From: Alicyclobacillus fastidiosus
Lineage (GTDB): Bacteria; Bacillota; Bacilli; Alicyclobacillales; Alicyclobacillaceae
Length of the DNA stretch: 64,000 nucleotides
Assembly: GCF_026651875.1 (NCBI RefSeq)
Contig: NZ_CP104067.1
Span: 4,764,501-4,828,500, forward strand
Direction: 5' to 3'
Shown here: piece by piece, positions 9,067-18,310 of the stretch
Layout: every line of letters begins with the position of its first letter
Numbering within the stretch: position 1 is the first letter of the stretch
The notes under the pieces: generated by a model
Database searches by the model: none
The model's input: only the letters and a program-made list of their open reading frames with translations
What the model was told of the DNA's origin: nothing
Program-made: the position numbers and the translations under genes

Positions 9067-9147
9067 AAGTGGAGATGGAGGCTTTTTAAGGAATTCTTAA
9101 TCAAAGTGGGGCTTCAAAAATCCAAAATTTACTTTTGGGACACCCCC
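8992..9147. mobile_element. MITE-like element, 156 bp, with 16-bp perfect terminal inverted repeats
   Basis: GGGGGTGTCCCAAAAG at 8992-9007 is the exact reverse complement of 9132-9147. The ends are flanked by AT on both sides (8990-8991 and 9148-9149), compatible with a 2-bp target duplication or with a slightly longer repeat. It encodes no transposase. Inside is a strong terminator hairpin. The left end lies in the topB reading frame, so the element supplies the last residues and the stop codon. Family not assigned. Confidence 0.7.
9044..9087 (+). terminator. Rho-independent terminator of topB
   Basis: AAAAGCCTCCA pairs with TGGAGGCTTTT, and an inner TCCAC/GTGGA stem extends the hairpin; five T residues follow. 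The topB stop codon lies in the loop. The whole terminator belongs to the MITE-like element. Confidence 0.85.
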
Positions 9148-9215
9148 ATCATCATACCGCCTTTGAACTACTCGATGACCCAAAGGTCTCTGTTGATAGG
9201 CATGTCAGTTGATGG

Positions 9216-10196
9216 TTACTTGAACCCGAGCACAGGGTGAGGTACATAGGGAGCTTCCAAGCTGGAAATTTCTTCGGGCGTAAGCGAAATGGACAGAGCT
9301 GCCACCGCGTCATCCAGGTGGTGCATCTTCGTCGCTCCCACAATCGGCGCGGTCACGGGCGACTTCTGCAGCACCCAGGCGAGTGCGACCTGTGCTCGCG
9401 GGACACCGCGATTCGCCGCCACCTCCGCGACCCGTTCAACCACTCGCTTGTCCGCCTCGGCTGTCGTGGCGTAGAGCGTCTTGCCAAACTCGTCTGTCTC
9501 CGAACGCGCACTCGTTTCATCCCAATCTCGTGTCAACCGCCCACGTGCGAGCGGACTCCATGGGATGACGCCGATCTTCTCCGCTTCACACAGCGGCAGC
9601 ATCTCGCGCTCCTCCTCGCGGTACAGGAGGTTCAAGTAGTTCTGCATCGATACAAAACGCGTCCAGCCGTTTTGGTCTGCGATATGTAATGCTTTTAAGA
9701 ACTGCCACGCATACATCGAGGAAGCGCCGATGTATCTCGCCTTCCCCGCCTTGACCACGTCGTTCAACACTTCCATCGTCTCTTCGATGGGGGTGTAGTA
9801 GTCCCAGCGGTGGATTTGGTACAGGTCGACGTAATCGGTGCCCAACCGCCTGAGGCTGTTGTCGATCTCGCTCATGATCACCTTTCGCGATAGTCCAGCC
9901 CCATTCGGCCCCGGGCGCATGCGACCGTGAACCTTCGTCGCGATGACCACCTCGTCACGATTCGCGAATTCCTTCAAGGCTCGCCCGACAATTTCCTCGC
10001 TGGTTCCATCCGAATACACGTTCGCAGTATCGAAGAAATTAATCCCTAAATCCAGCGCCTTGCGAATAAAAGGGCGACTCTGTTCCTCGTCGAGCACCCA
10101 TCGATGGTTTCCCCGTTCGGGTACACCGTAGCTCATACAGCCAAGGCAAATGCGTGATACGTCGAGGCCCGTGTTTCCTAATTTTACGTAATTCAT
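9216..10196 (-). CDS. Aldo/keto reductase (YajO/Tas-like)
   Basis: NADPH-dependent aldo/keto reductase of 326 residues with a TIM-barrel fold. The catalytic tetrad is visible: Asp and Tyr in NFFDTANVYSDGTSEE, Lys in VVIATKVHG, His in DLYQIHRWDY. It opens with MNYVKLGNTGLDVSRICLGCMSYG, typical of the AKR group that includes E. coli YajO. Substrate is unknown. The ATG follows GGAGGGATGACAGG. It ends facing topB and lies 69 bp downstream of the urease operon's last gene; a functional link to urease is unlikely. Confidence 0.85.
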   Translation of the reverse strand: MNYVKLGNTGLDVSRICLGCMSYGVPERGNHRWVLDEEQSRPFIRKALDLGINFFDTANVYSDGTSEEIVGRALKEFANRDEVVIATKVHGRMRPGPNGAGLSRKVIMSEIDNSLRRLGTDYVDLYQIHRWDYYTPIEETMEVLNDVVKAGKARYIGASSMYAWQFLKALHIADQNGWTRFVSMQNYLNLLYREEEREMLPLCEAEKIGVIPWSPLARGRLTRDWDETSARSETDEFGKTLYATTAEADKRVVERVAEVAANRGVPRAQVALAWVLQKSPVTAPIVGATKMHHLDDAVAALSISLTPEEISSLEAPYVPHPVLGFK

Positions 10197-10265
10197 CCTG
10201 TCATCCCTCCTGGCTATCAGACGATTTGGATATCTTCTATTTTAAGCGCAATTGCGCCCGCTTTG

Positions 10266-11105
10266 CTATTTGGTCGCGGAGGAATCGTCAAACATCCGCC
10301 GCCCCTGGCCGTCACCTCCCGCGTGATACGAATGTACGGCGGCGGAGATGCGCTCAATCACATGTTCTACCAACTGAACTCTGCCACCCAAAATCCTCAT
10401 GACAAATCCCGCGTGTTCAATCTGCGATAGACCCACTTGGATATCCATCTCGACGAACGATTCAATCACCTGGCGCAGGCCTTGTTCAAGTGGACGAGAA
10501 ACGTCACCTAAGATGTATACACTTCCGAGCACCGGCCAGCCCTTTGCCCAGACGCGCCCTCGTCCAAGTGACTGCAAGCCGACCTGCAGACAGTCCCGCA
10601 AGACCAGTTGTGCATCTCGAAACGCGAGAGTGGTCAGCGACACCTGGTTACACGCGAGCGCATCCGGAGGCGTGTCCTGACCGTGGACAAGGATGTCAGA
10701 CATCGTCACCTGTGCACCTTCCGACACGTGCACGGACGTGGTGGATGCATAGGTACAATTTGGGTACGGAATCACGACGTTTGGCTTCATCGTCAATCGA
10801 CTTCCCGGCTCCAGCATGACAGTCGTGCGTTGAGTCGCTCCAACCGCCCCTGGTAGCAATTTCGCATACGATTGAAAACCGACGACCGCGCTCGTTCCTT
10901 TGCCTAGCACGAGGCGTTGTTCATAACTGTCCCTATCCATACAGCCAGGACCGAGGTGAACCAGCTGGATTTCAGGGCAGTTGCCCGCTCCTCGATACAC
11001 CGGTCGACTCGCGCGAAGAAGGCCGGAGAACTGCTGCCGTTCAACGACGGTCCTGCCACGCTCGTCGCGAAATTCCAGGTCGATGCGCCCCGTAATTTCC
11101 TTCAC
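10266..11105 (-). CDS. ureD: Urease accessory protein UreD
   Basis: Scaffold protein of the UreDFG complex that inserts nickel and CO2 into apo-urease. 279 residues of mostly beta structure, starting [19 protein letters not shown] and containing the family feature [13 protein letters not shown] followed by [14 protein letters not shown]. It is the last gene of the urease operon and its ATG overlaps the ureG stop by four bases, indicating translational coupling. UreD is the least conserved urease protein, so assignment rests partly on position. Confidence 0.85.
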   Translation of the reverse strand: MKEITGRIDLEFRDERGRTVVERQQFSGLLRASRPVYRGAGNCPEIQLVHLGPGCMDRDSYEQRLVLGKGTSAVVGFQSYAKLLPGAVGATQRTTVMLEPGSRLTMKPNVVIPYPNCTYASTTSVHVSEGAQVTMSDILVHGQDTPPDALACNQVSLTTLAFRDAQLVLRDCLQVGLQSLGRGRVWAKGWPVLGSVYILGDVSRPLEQGLRQVIESFVEMDIQVGLSQIEHAGFVMRILGGRVQLVEHVIERISAAVHSYHAGGDGQGRRMFDDSSATK

Positions 11106-11710
11106 GGCCCCACCAGCATTGCGTTGTACTCAAGCCACTCCACCACCTCGACCAACCCTTCGCCTCGTAGCAAGTTGGTGAACATAAACGGCCTATCCCC
11201 GCGCATGCGCCTTGCATCGCGCGCCATGACGTCGAGACTCGCCCCTACGTATGGAGCCAAGTCCGTTTTATTGATGATGAGCAGGTCCGACTTGCAGATG
11301 CCTGGGCCGCCTTTGCGCGGTATTTTCTCGCCTTGCGCCACATCGATGATGTAAATGGCGAAATCGGCTAATTCCGGACTGAAAGTTGCCGCCAGATTGT
11401 CACCACCGCTTTCGACAAACACGACATCAAGGTCCGGGAATCGCGTTTCCAACTCGTCGATGGCCTGTAGATTCATGGTCGCATCCTCGCGGATGGCCGT
11501 GTGAGGACACCCACCTGTTTCCACGCCGATGATGCGCGCTTCTTCGAGAACCCCGTTGTGGATGAGAAACTCCGCATCTTCACGCGTGAAAATATCATTC
11601 GTGACCACGGCCATCTGGTACTTGCCCTGGAGCGTTCTCGTCAAACGCTCGACGAGAGCCGTCTTCCCCGCTCCTACCGGTCCACCAATTCCAATCCGAA
11701 CGGCGTTCAT
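11102..11710 (-). CDS. ureG: Urease accessory GTPase UreG
   Basis: SIMIBI-class GTPase that powers nickel delivery to urease. About 202 residues from the ATG at 11710 (after GGGGGATTCGC). Visible are the P-loop [11 protein letters not shown] at the start, the nickel-binding Cys-Pro-His in [12 protein letters not shown], the switch region [18 protein letters not shown] and the base-specificity NKTD. The upstream in-frame start has no ribosome-binding site. Confidence 0.95.
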   Translation of the reverse strand: MNAVRIGIGGPVGAGKTALVERLTRTLQGKYQMAVVTNDIFTREDAEFLIHNGVLEEARIIGVETGGCPHTAIREDATMNLQAIDELETRFPDLDVVFVESGGDNLAATFSPELADFAIYIIDVAQGEKIPRKGGPGICKSDLLIINKTDLAPYVGASLDVMARDARRMRGDRPFMFTNLLRGEGLVEVVEWLEYNAMLVGP

Positions 11711-11720
11711 GCGAATCCCC

Positions 11721-12407
11721 CTAAGACATAAACAGTCGACCATTTAAATATTTGTGGTTCATTTGAGCTACCTCCCACATCGCGGCGGCCGACGAGATAT
11801 CCGCTACCTGACGCCCAGAAAGCGGTGGTGCCGCTGCAATCCACCCCCGGCCTGTGGCGAGAATTTGTTGGCCAATCGTTTGACCGATGGGAACGGCCCG
11901 AATCCCCGCCGCCACGAGGCCCGACAGTGCACTGTACAGAACCGCCTTCGTGGCGAAATCCTGCTCAACCCCCAAGTCTGCCGCCGCGACAGCTACTGCG
12001 ATGGAGTGCGTCGCTTGGGCAGTGCCCGCCGACACTTTCTCCCAATACCTCTGCGTCATCCCCCGTTTGACGAGTCCGCTGAGCACTTGCAGTGAACGTT
12101 TGCCAATCTGAAGGGCGCCTCGCCTGGATTGCTCTGCCAACAGCGACGCACAGACGATTTCTGCGACCTCGAGGACGCCATCCTCGTCGAGTGCGTCAGC
12201 TCGTTCCCAAGCGATGTGCGCCGCCAGGCCGTCAAAGGGCAACAACTGCAGGTGAAACCAGTCGTCGAGCGCCTCCTGAAACGTCTTTGCATCGCAAATC
12301 CGCCCCTCTTCGATGAGCGTCTCTAAGCCAAAAGAGTGCGAGAACGCGCCGTTAGGAAAGTTGCCATCACAAATCTGGAGCATAAACAGGAAAGATTGAG
12401 AATTCAT
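11721..12407 (-). CDS. ureF: Urease accessory protein UreF
   Basis: All-helical activator that links UreD and UreG during urease maturation. About 228 residues starting [25 protein letters not shown]; the DGxFPxGAFxHSxGLE motif near the N-terminus is characteristic. I chose ATG 12407 because AGGCGGTG precedes it and it lies 11 bp after the ureE stop; a longer frame would run deep into ureE. A C-terminal [14 protein letters not shown] is the second conserved patch. Confidence 0.92.
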   Translation of the reverse strand: MNSQSFLFMLQICDGNFPNGAFSHSFGLETLIEEGRICDAKTFQEALDDWFHLQLLPFDGLAAHIAWERADALDEDGVLEVAEIVCASLLAEQSRRGALQIGKRSLQVLSGLVKRGMTQRYWEKVSAGTAQATHSIAVAVAAADLGVEQDFATKAVLYSALSGLVAAGIRAVPIGQTIGQQILATGRGWIAAAPPLSGRQVADISSAAAMWEVAQMNHKYLNGRLFMS

Positions 12408-12418
12408 CGGCACCGCCT

Positions 12419-12862
12419 CTAATGCATGTGAGGTGCAAAGATATGTAGAAATGGTTGATCGAGCGTTCGTAGAACTCGTTCGCAAGGGATCTCCAAGCCC
12501 TGAAACAACGTCTCCAGCAACGGGTGGTACGCTACGATTATCTCGTCGTCGTAAATTTGGATGGGAATATGTCGATTCCCCAGTTGATGACCCGCTTCTG
12601 CAATTTGTTCAAACGTGGTCGGTCGAACGACGAGCACCCACTCCGGCACCACGCGGACAACGACGATGCAACCGTCCTCTACGAGGAGGACGTCACCTGG
12701 TCGAAGGATGGTGTTGCGCGGCAAGGACACCTTCACCTCGCGTCCGGACGCCGTCTTTTTACGAAAGACGCGCCGTGCGAGATCATCGCTTTCGAGCAAC
12801 AGTTCATCGCGCGCGCAATCCGGAAAATCGTCTTCACGTCCTCGAATCGCGGTGACCTTCAT
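12419..12862 (-). CDS. ureE: Urease accessory nickel chaperone UreE
   Basis: Nickel metallochaperone of about 147 residues, starting MKVTAIRG at ATG 12862 after GGAGGT. The N-terminal domain (RRVFRKKTASGREVKVSLPRNTILRPGDVLL) is followed by the metal-binding domain with GHQLGNRHIPIQIYDDEI, containing the interface His. The C-terminus ends in HIFAPHMH, a short His-containing tail rather than the long poly-His tail of Klebsiella UreE. Confidence 0.92.
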   Translation of the reverse strand: MKVTAIRGREDDFPDCARDELLLESDDLARRVFRKKTASGREVKVSLPRNTILRPGDVLLVEDGCIVVVRVVPEWVLVVRPTTFEQIAEAGHQLGNRHIPIQIYDDEIIVAYHPLLETLFQGLEIPCERVLRTLDQPFLHIFAPHMH

Positions 12863-12908
12863 CGCAAACCTCCTACTATGACCCGGACAACGATGAATGG
12901 ACGTCATC

Positions 12909-14621
12909 TCAGAATAAAAAATAGCGTTGAGCCATCGGCAAGACGTCGGCCGGTTCACAGCTCAGCAATTCCCCGTCTGCAGTGACGCGGTAGGTGAGCG
13001 GATCGACTTCGATGAAGGGCTGTGCGGCGTTGTGAATCATCGACTGTTTACCGATGCTGCGGCAGTGCTTGACCGCGACGAGCCGCTTGTTGAGCCCGTA
13101 CTCCTGTACAATCCCCAAGTCGAGTGACGCCTGCGAGACAAACGTGAGCGCCGTCGAAAACCTTGCCTTGCCCATCTGTCCAAACATCGGGCGATAAAAC
13201 ATCGGTTCTGGCGTCGGGATGGAAGCGTTCGGATCTCCCATATTGGCGAGCACGATGGCGCCCCCCTTGAGAATCAATTCCGGCTTGACGCCAAAAAAGG
13301 CGGGAGACCAGACGACGAGATCGGCAAACTTGCCAACCTCCACCGATCCGACGTGCGCCGCGATCCCGTGCGTAATCGCCGGGTTGATGGTGTATTTTGC
13401 GACGTACCGTTTCACGCGCGCATTGTCTGCCGCGCCGTCACCGGGGAGTGACCCGCGCTGTCGCTTCATCTTGTCGGCCGTTTGCCACGTACGGATAATT
13501 ACCTCTCCGACGCGGCCCATGGCCTGCGAATCGGAGCTCATCATGCTGAAGACGCCGAGATCGTGAAGGATGTCTTCAGCGCCTATCGTTTCCGGGCGAA
13601 TGCGGGAATCCGCAAAGGCGATGTCCTCAGGGATATTCGGATCTAAGTGGTGGCAGACCATCAACATGTCGAGATGTTCGTCCACTGTGTTCTTCGTGTA
13701 CGGCCTCGTCGGATTCGTCGAGGAGGGCAGGACGTTTTGCATCGACGCGATGCGAATGATATCCGGCGCATGGCCACCACCTGCGCCCTCCGTATGGTAA
13801 GTGTGAATCGTTCTCCCGGCGATGGCAGCGATTGTATCTTGTACAAACCCGCCTTCATTGAGCGTGTCGGTGTGGATGGCGACTTGTACATCAAAGTCGT
13901 CGGCCACACCGAGGCAAGTGTCAATCGCGTGCGGGGTGCTCCCCCAGTCCTCGTGCAGCTTGAGCCCGATGGCGCCGGCCTCTATTTGCTCCGCGAGCGC
14001 CCGATACCCAGACGAGTTGCCCTTTCCCAGAAATCCGACATTGACGGGAAGAGCCTCTGCCGCCTCCAGCATCCGCCGGAGGTGCCACGCACCAGGTGTA
14101 CAGGTGGTTGCCAACGTGCCTGTCGCGGGACCTGTCCCGCCACCCAACATCGTCGTGATGCCACTCTGCAGCGCTACGTCCACCTGCTGCGGGCTGATAA
14201 AGTGAATGTGGCTGTCGATGCCGCCCGCTGTGACAATCCTGTTTTCGCCCGCGATGACCTCGGTGCTCGCGCCAATCACCATCCCAGGTGTCACGCCGTC
14301 CATCGTCAAGGGGTTGCCCGACTTCCCGATAGCCACGATGTAGCCGTCCTTGATGCCGATATCCGCTTTGACAATCCCCCAGGTATCGAGGATGATGGCG
14401 TTCGTGATCACCGTGTCCAACACGTCTTCCGCTCTCGTCGCATAGGGGTGCTGCCCCATCCCATCGCGAATGGTCTTGCCCCCGCCGAACTTCGCCTCGT
14501 CCCCGTACACCGTGTAGTCGCGTTCGATCTCGATAAACAGCTCCGTATCGGCCAGACGAACTCTGTCGCCCGTGGTCGGCCCATACATGCCGCTGTAGGC
14601 CTCGCGGTCAACGCTATTCAT
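12909..14621 (-). CDS. ureC: Urease alpha subunit
   Basis: Catalytic subunit, 570 residues, the normal length. It hydrolyses urea to ammonia and carbamate. Nickel ligands and active-site residues are visible: HIHF (two His), GLKLHEDWG with the Lys that becomes carbamylated, the two-His region around VAIHTDT and [16 protein letters not shown], and the flap [13 protein letters not shown] with the mobile Cys and His. The ATG overlaps the ureAB stop by four bases. All key residues are intact. Confidence 0.97.
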   Translation of the reverse strand: MNSVDREAYSGMYGPTTGDRVRLADTELFIEIERDYTVYGDEAKFGGGKTIRDGMGQHPYATRAEDVLDTVITNAIILDTWGIVKADIGIKDGYIVAIGKSGNPLTMDGVTPGMVIGASTEVIAGENRIVTAGGIDSHIHFISPQQVDVALQSGITTMLGGGTGPATGTLATTCTPGAWHLRRMLEAAEALPVNVGFLGKGNSSGYRALAEQIEAGAIGLKLHEDWGSTPHAIDTCLGVADDFDVQVAIHTDTLNEGGFVQDTIAAIAGRTIHTYHTEGAGGGHAPDIIRIASMQNVLPSSTNPTRPYTKNTVDEHLDMLMVCHHLDPNIPEDIAFADSRIRPETIGAEDILHDLGVFSMMSSDSQAMGRVGEVIIRTWQTADKMKRQRGSLPGDGAADNARVKRYVAKYTINPAITHGIAAHVGSVEVGKFADLVVWSPAFFGVKPELILKGGAIVLANMGDPNASIPTPEPMFYRPMFGQMGKARFSTALTFVSQASLDLGIVQEYGLNKRLVAVKHCRSIGKQSMIHNAAQPFIEVDPLTYRVTADGELLSCEPADVLPMAQRYFLF

Positions 14622-15253
14622 CGCGGAGCGCCCCCATTTAGCTCGCCCCGAAATCCGTGTATCTTCTGCTCACCGCCGAATTGGACGAGGTTAACCTCCA
14701 TCTCTACCCCCGGCTCGAAGCGAATCGCCGTTCCAGAAGGAATATCCAGTCGATAGCCCTGCGTGCCGTCTCTATCGAACTCGAGCGCGCTGTTGACCTC
14801 ATAGAAATGGTAGTGCGAGCCGACTTGGACCGGCCTGTCTCCCGTGTTGCGGACCAGTCGCACCACCCTATCCCGCTGCGGCACCAACATAATCCCCTTC
14901 GCAGCACCGCCGTCGACGACCGTCTCCCCTGGTACGACAGCGGACGCCTCGCCGCGGATAGGCGAATGGACGGTCACCAGTTTCGTCCCGTCTGGAAACG
15001 TGGCCTCCACTTGTACCTCGTGAATCATCTGTGCGACGCCGGGCATCACGTCGTCCACGGACAGCACGTGCCGAGCCGACTCCATCAGTTCTGCCACCGT
15101 CTTCCCGGCGCGCGCCTCTTCGGTGACGTATGACGACAACAGCGCCACAGCCTCCGGATAATTCAATTTTAACCCGCGCTCTAATCGCTTGGCCGCGAGC
15201 TGTGCCGCCACGAAAATCAACAGTTTATCTCGTTCTTGCACGGTGAGGCGCAT
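14618..15253 (-). CDS. ureAB: Fused urease gamma-beta subunit
   Basis: 211 residues combining the gamma subunit (1-100: [20 protein letters not shown], then [19 protein letters not shown] and [21 protein letters not shown]) and the beta subunit (about 105-211: [47 protein letters not shown]). There is no stop between the two halves, so the fusion is direct, as in Helicobacter UreA; most Bacillales have separate genes. Ends overlapping ureC. Confidence 0.93.
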   Translation of the reverse strand: MRLTVQERDKLLIFVAAQLAAKRLERGLKLNYPEAVALLSSYVTEEARAGKTVAELMESARHVLSVDDVMPGVAQMIHEVQVEATFPDGTKLVTVHSPIRGEASAVVPGETVVDGGAAKGIMLVPQRDRVVRLVRNTGDRPVQVGSHYHFYEVNSALEFDRDGTQGYRLDIPSGTAIRFEPGVEMEVNLVQFGGEQKIHGFRGELNGGAPR

Positions 15254-15266
15254 ATGCGGATTCCCC

Positions 15267-16016
15267 CTACAGCAAAGTCGGTAACATCGTTGCGTATCCC
15301 AATGTAAAAATGACGCCCATCAGGAGGCTGTAGGTCGCTGTGGCGGTCCCAATTGTCCGCACCAGAAGGTGGTGTTTGCGCGCGCTCAAAAAGCCCGCAA
15401 GGCTGATGAGCGTGATCATCATGTGTGAGCACAGCAACCCGATGACAAACAGGAGAACGACGAGAAATCCCTTCGCGGGAGACGCCAGTCCGGAGGCAGT
15501 CGCGAACAGAAGCAGCTGCGTCGGCGTCTCCGCGCCAATTCCATGAACCACTCCAATCGAGAATGCCCCGCGAAATGACATGCGCATCGTTGGCCTTGAC
15601 GATGCCGACTTCCGATGGCGGCTGCCGGCACGCGAGGTGAACCAAGAGAAGATGCTGTAGAACCCAATGAACAAGATCCGCCAACGGCTCACCACGACAA
15701 ATTCACCGCGATTTCTGATGAGTGAGACAATTAAAAAAACAGATAAGACGAGGAGTGTAATTCCGACAAATCGCTCCATTACCCCGTCCACCCAGTGCGG
15801 CAACGTCCACCCCAACAAGACAGCCAGGGCACCGAACGCGATGATGACCACTTCATGCCCTATCGCGTACCAAAGTGCGAGCAGAAACCCGCATCGCTTA
15901 TCCGATTCCCCTCCGACTAGGTCGGTGATGGCCGCGATATGATCCCAGTCTATCCCATGTCGAAATCCAAGTACGGCCGCCAACGTGATAAGGGCGAGGA
16001 TGGTAGTTTGACTCAC
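15267..16016 (-). CDS. Nickel permease of the NiCoT/UreH family
   Basis: Integral membrane protein of about 249 residues, expected to import Ni2+ for urease. It carries the diagnostic HX4DH-type motif in [16 protein letters not shown] in the first membrane segment and a second conserved His region, [14 protein letters not shown]; further segments include [13 protein letters not shown] and [19 protein letters not shown] at 16016 (after GGGAGG) is preferred over the in-frame TTG at 16037, which overlaps that site. First gene of the urease operon, 13 bp before ureAB. Confidence 0.85.
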   Translation of the reverse strand: MSQTTILALITLAAVLGFRHGIDWDHIAAITDLVGGESDKRCGFLLALWYAIGHEVVIIAFGALAVLLGWTLPHWVDGVMERFVGITLLVLSVFLIVSLIRNRGEFVVVSRWRILFIGFYSIFSWFTSRAGSRHRKSASSRPTMRMSFRGAFSIGVVHGIGAETPTQLLLFATASGLASPAKGFLVVLLFVIGLLCSHMMITLISLAGFLSARKHHLLVRTIGTATATYSLLMGVIFTLGYATMLPTLL

Positions 16017-16129
16017 AACGTTGGTCCTCCCATTCAACAGGTAAGTTCATCTTACGAAACCGTTCGGGAGAACTCAAGTTGTTATGTCATGAAAGTTAAC
16101 ATATCAAATCATCAAACTGAGCTGCACAT

Positions 16130-16852
16130 TCATCCTCTCTTGGGCGAATGTGCAGTTGTCATCCCCTTGTGGTCGCGATGGTGCTGCAACTCCTCCAACG
16201 ATAAGACGTGAGCGTATTTTGCATTCAGGTCGAATAGGTTCGTGCAATGTGCAAAGTAGGATCTATCGAAACAGCAGTCTTCAATCACGAATGTCGCATA
16301 CCCGTGGGAATGTGCGTCCACTGCGGAGGCACGTACGCACCCCGACGTAGAGACACCACAAACCACCACGGTATCCACACCTTCCCGCACGAGATAGGAT
16401 TGCAATGGCGTCTCAAAAAAGGCACTGGCTTTCGTCTTCTCGAGAACGTACTCCCCATCAGATGGGCGAATCGCGGTAGGAAATTCATTATACCTACCCG
16501 TCATGTCCAGTCGTCTTTGCGATTTGACGGCACCGCCGACAAACTTGCTGTCGTACGGAGCCCCCCTGGTAAAGACGACCGGCAACTGGTACTCCCGAAA
16601 AAGTTGAAGCAGTGTTGCAATTCTAGGTAGGGCTTCCCAAGATGCTGGGCCGCATGCAGTGGGAAACTCCTGAATCGCCTGCTCGAGCGTCAGCCCCTCT
16701 GAACCCGTAAATCCGTATGTCACGTCGACGACCAACAATGCGAGACGGTTTCCTAAATCGATTTCCTGGTGGAATCCCGCTAGCGTATAGGTGGCTCTTT
16801 CCGACTCCGGGATCACTTCCATCCATTTTTTTAAAGTTGGTTGTGTGCTCAT
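16130..16852 (-). CDS. Isochorismatase-family cysteine hydrolase (carbamoylsarcosine-amidase-like)
   Basis: Cysteine hydrolase of 240 residues. The catalytic triad is complete: Asp43 in LLVVDVTYGF, Lys139 in LEKTKASAFF and Cys172 in GVSTSGCVRASAVDA. Family members cleave C-N bonds in amides such as N-carbamoylsarcosine, nicotinamide or maleamate, or the vinyl ether of isochorismate; which applies here is not visible. The ATG follows AGGGGAAATGAACT. It stands alone, transcribed away from a divergent regulator that contains an inactive copy of the same fold, which suggests that gene controls it. Confidence 0.85.
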   Translation of the reverse strand: MSTQPTLKKWMEVIPESERATYTLAGFHQEIDLGNRLALLVVDVTYGFTGSEGLTLEQAIQEFPTACGPASWEALPRIATLLQLFREYQLPVVFTRGAPYDSKFVGGAVKSQRRLDMTGRYNEFPTAIRPSDGEYVLEKTKASAFFETPLQSYLVREGVDTVVVCGVSTSGCVRASAVDAHSHGYATFVIEDCCFDRSYFAHCTNLFDLNAKYAHVLSLEELQHHRDHKGMTTAHSPKRG

Positions 16853-17187
16853 AGTTCATTTCCCCTCTGTGATTTAATGCGCCGTCTCCATGTCGTGCCA
16901 GAAGGTGAGTAGACGTTTTGACGATTCTGCATTTGTCTCCCCCTACTATGTTGTCTATTGGGTCGTCACCCAGGCGCTCAAGACGACTGGTCAAAATAAC
17001 GCTTTAGCCCCTTCGTTCTGGAGTTCCTTCTGGTAGTGATTGGTATCCCCGGAATTGTTAATCAAACACCACCAAACTTATTCAAACCTACTCATTCATC
17101 GTTATTATAAACACCCTTCAGAATCAGTCAATGAATTATCTGAAATTTTAGATGTTGGCGGAACTTGCACTCTCGGGGTGATTTACG
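16853..17187. other. Intergenic region upstream of the isochorismatase-like hydrolase
   Basis: Divergent promoter region with no convincing gene. I could not pick a single promoter or operator. Frames that stay open here lack ribosome-binding sites. Confidence 0.4.
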
Positions 17188-17322
17188 ATGAAAGCAAAGT
17201 ACGACGTGGTCAACCAGACGCCCAACCGCATACGAAAATTGACGCATGTACGAGCATGCATTAATTTAGGGATAACTCCTTTACTAGCTGATCGTGCTTT
17301 AGAATGTCATATGAATCGGTGA
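17188..17322 (+). CDS. Possible small protein, 44 aa
   Basis: ATG at 17188, preceded by GGGGTGA, opens a 44-codon frame (MKAKYDVVNQTPNRIRKLTH onward, with GITPLLADRALECHMNR at the end) that stops 27 bp before the regulator's start. Composition is protein-like (basic and helical), but I do not recognise it. It may be a cotranscribed small protein or a chance frame. Confidence 0.3.
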   Translation: MKAKYDVVNQTPNRIRKLTHVRACINLGITPLLADRALECHMNR

Positions 17323-17349
17323 TACCTGCACATCTGGAGGTTTCCTATC

Positions 17350-18123
17350 ATTTTAGTTCCCATTAACGAAGCCGCAAAACTCCTCGGTATTTCCACAACC
17401 ACGCTCCGGCGTTTGGAGAAGAATCGCGTCGTGAAAGGATACGGCGTGCAAGTCTATTACACACCAGGTGGGCAACGCCGATACTCTACCGAAGAAATTG
17501 AGCAATATTTCAAAAACAGGGGTTTTTCAGGGCGTTTTGGTTTCGGGGAGCGTCCAGTGCTGATTGTGATGGACTGTAATACGTCCTTTACGAGCAAAGA
17601 ATCACCGATGCATGGTGAATGGGATAAAGAGGTAGAGCACATTCGTAACCTAGTGGACACCGCACATCAAACCAAATGTCCTGTAATTTATTCAAATTCG
17701 TATTTTAAAGAGGACGATCAAGCCTTACAAATCTTCATCAAGAAGGTACCCGGGATGGAGGCGTTGTCCACTTCCCCGGAGTCCATTCATCTAGACCCTC
17801 GAATCAAAGCGAAAAAAACAGATGTGTACATCTACACGAAGTACTTTTCCGTCTATTCGGACTCCAATCTTCTCGAAATCCTCCAAGAAGAGCGGTGTGA
17901 TACTCTGATCATCTCCGGTTTTTCAACGAGTGGAGCCGTTCGCGCCGTGGCGACGGAGACCATCCAACACGCCATCCGTCCCATCATCCCAGCGGAGGCG
18001 GTCGGCGACAGAGATGAACTGGTGCATCGGAATAACCTCGCGGACATCGACAGGAAATTTGGAGACGTCATGCCGATTCACGAAGTCATCCGCTATCTTC
18101 ATACGCGAAGCGCATCCCAATAA
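17350..18123 (+). CDS. MerR-type HTH fused to an isochorismatase-like domain lacking the catalytic Cys
   Basis: Residues about 4-50 read as a MerR-like winged helix-turn-helix: INEAAKLLGISTTTLRRLEK, then a YYTPGGQRRYSTEEIEQYF wing. Residues about 65-255 form an isochorismatase fold with Asp75 (VMDCNTSF) and Lys164 (YTKYFS) kept, but the nucleophile position is Ala196 (GFSTSGAVRAVATE; codon GCC at 17935). A standard start (TTG 17413) would cut through the recognition helix. The GGAGG at 17336-17340 points to ATC 17347 or ATT 17350, both rare start codons. I infer a transcription factor whose dead enzyme domain senses a ligand, probably controlling the divergent active hydrolase. Confidence 0.75.
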   Translation: MLVPINEAAKLLGISTTTLRRLEKNRVVKGYGVQVYYTPGGQRRYSTEEIEQYFKNRGFSGRFGFGERPVLIVMDCNTSFTSKESPMHGEWDKEVEHIRNLVDTAHQTKCPVIYSNSYFKEDDQALQIFIKKVPGMEALSTSPESIHLDPRIKAKKTDVYIYTKYFSVYSDSNLLEILQEERCDTLIISGFSTSGAVRAVATETIQHAIRPIIPAEAVGDRDELVHRNNLADIDRKFGDVMPIHEVIRYLHTRSASQ

Positions 18124-18248
18124 ACTCGCTATGAGGTGGCATTTCAGCCGACCGACCATGGAATCGTGCCGACGCTGCTACGGCTATCCGCTGTCGAACC
18201 AATCACATGCCGTTAACGAAAAAGGGCCATTCACACTCATCTAAAATG

Positions 18249-18275
18249 CCCGGGGAGCAGCCCCGATTTCGTTTG
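18249..18275 (+). terminator. Possible terminator after the MerR-isochorismatase gene
   Basis: A short GC-rich stem, CGGGG pairing with CCCCG, is followed by ATTTCGTTT. The T-rich tract is interrupted, so this is weak. Confidence 0.35.
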
Positions 18276-18310
18276 ACAAGCTTGCACCGCACACCCGTCC
18301 TAACATTTTT

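Noticed and set aside
16038..16129. NikR-type operator upstream of the nickel transporter
   Set aside because: Half-sites TATGT and ACATA are present, but their spacing and extent are too weak to call.
17040..17264. 74-codon frame upstream of the MerR-like gene
   Set aside because: No ribosome-binding site and composition unlike a protein; a different frame (17188-17322) is better supported.
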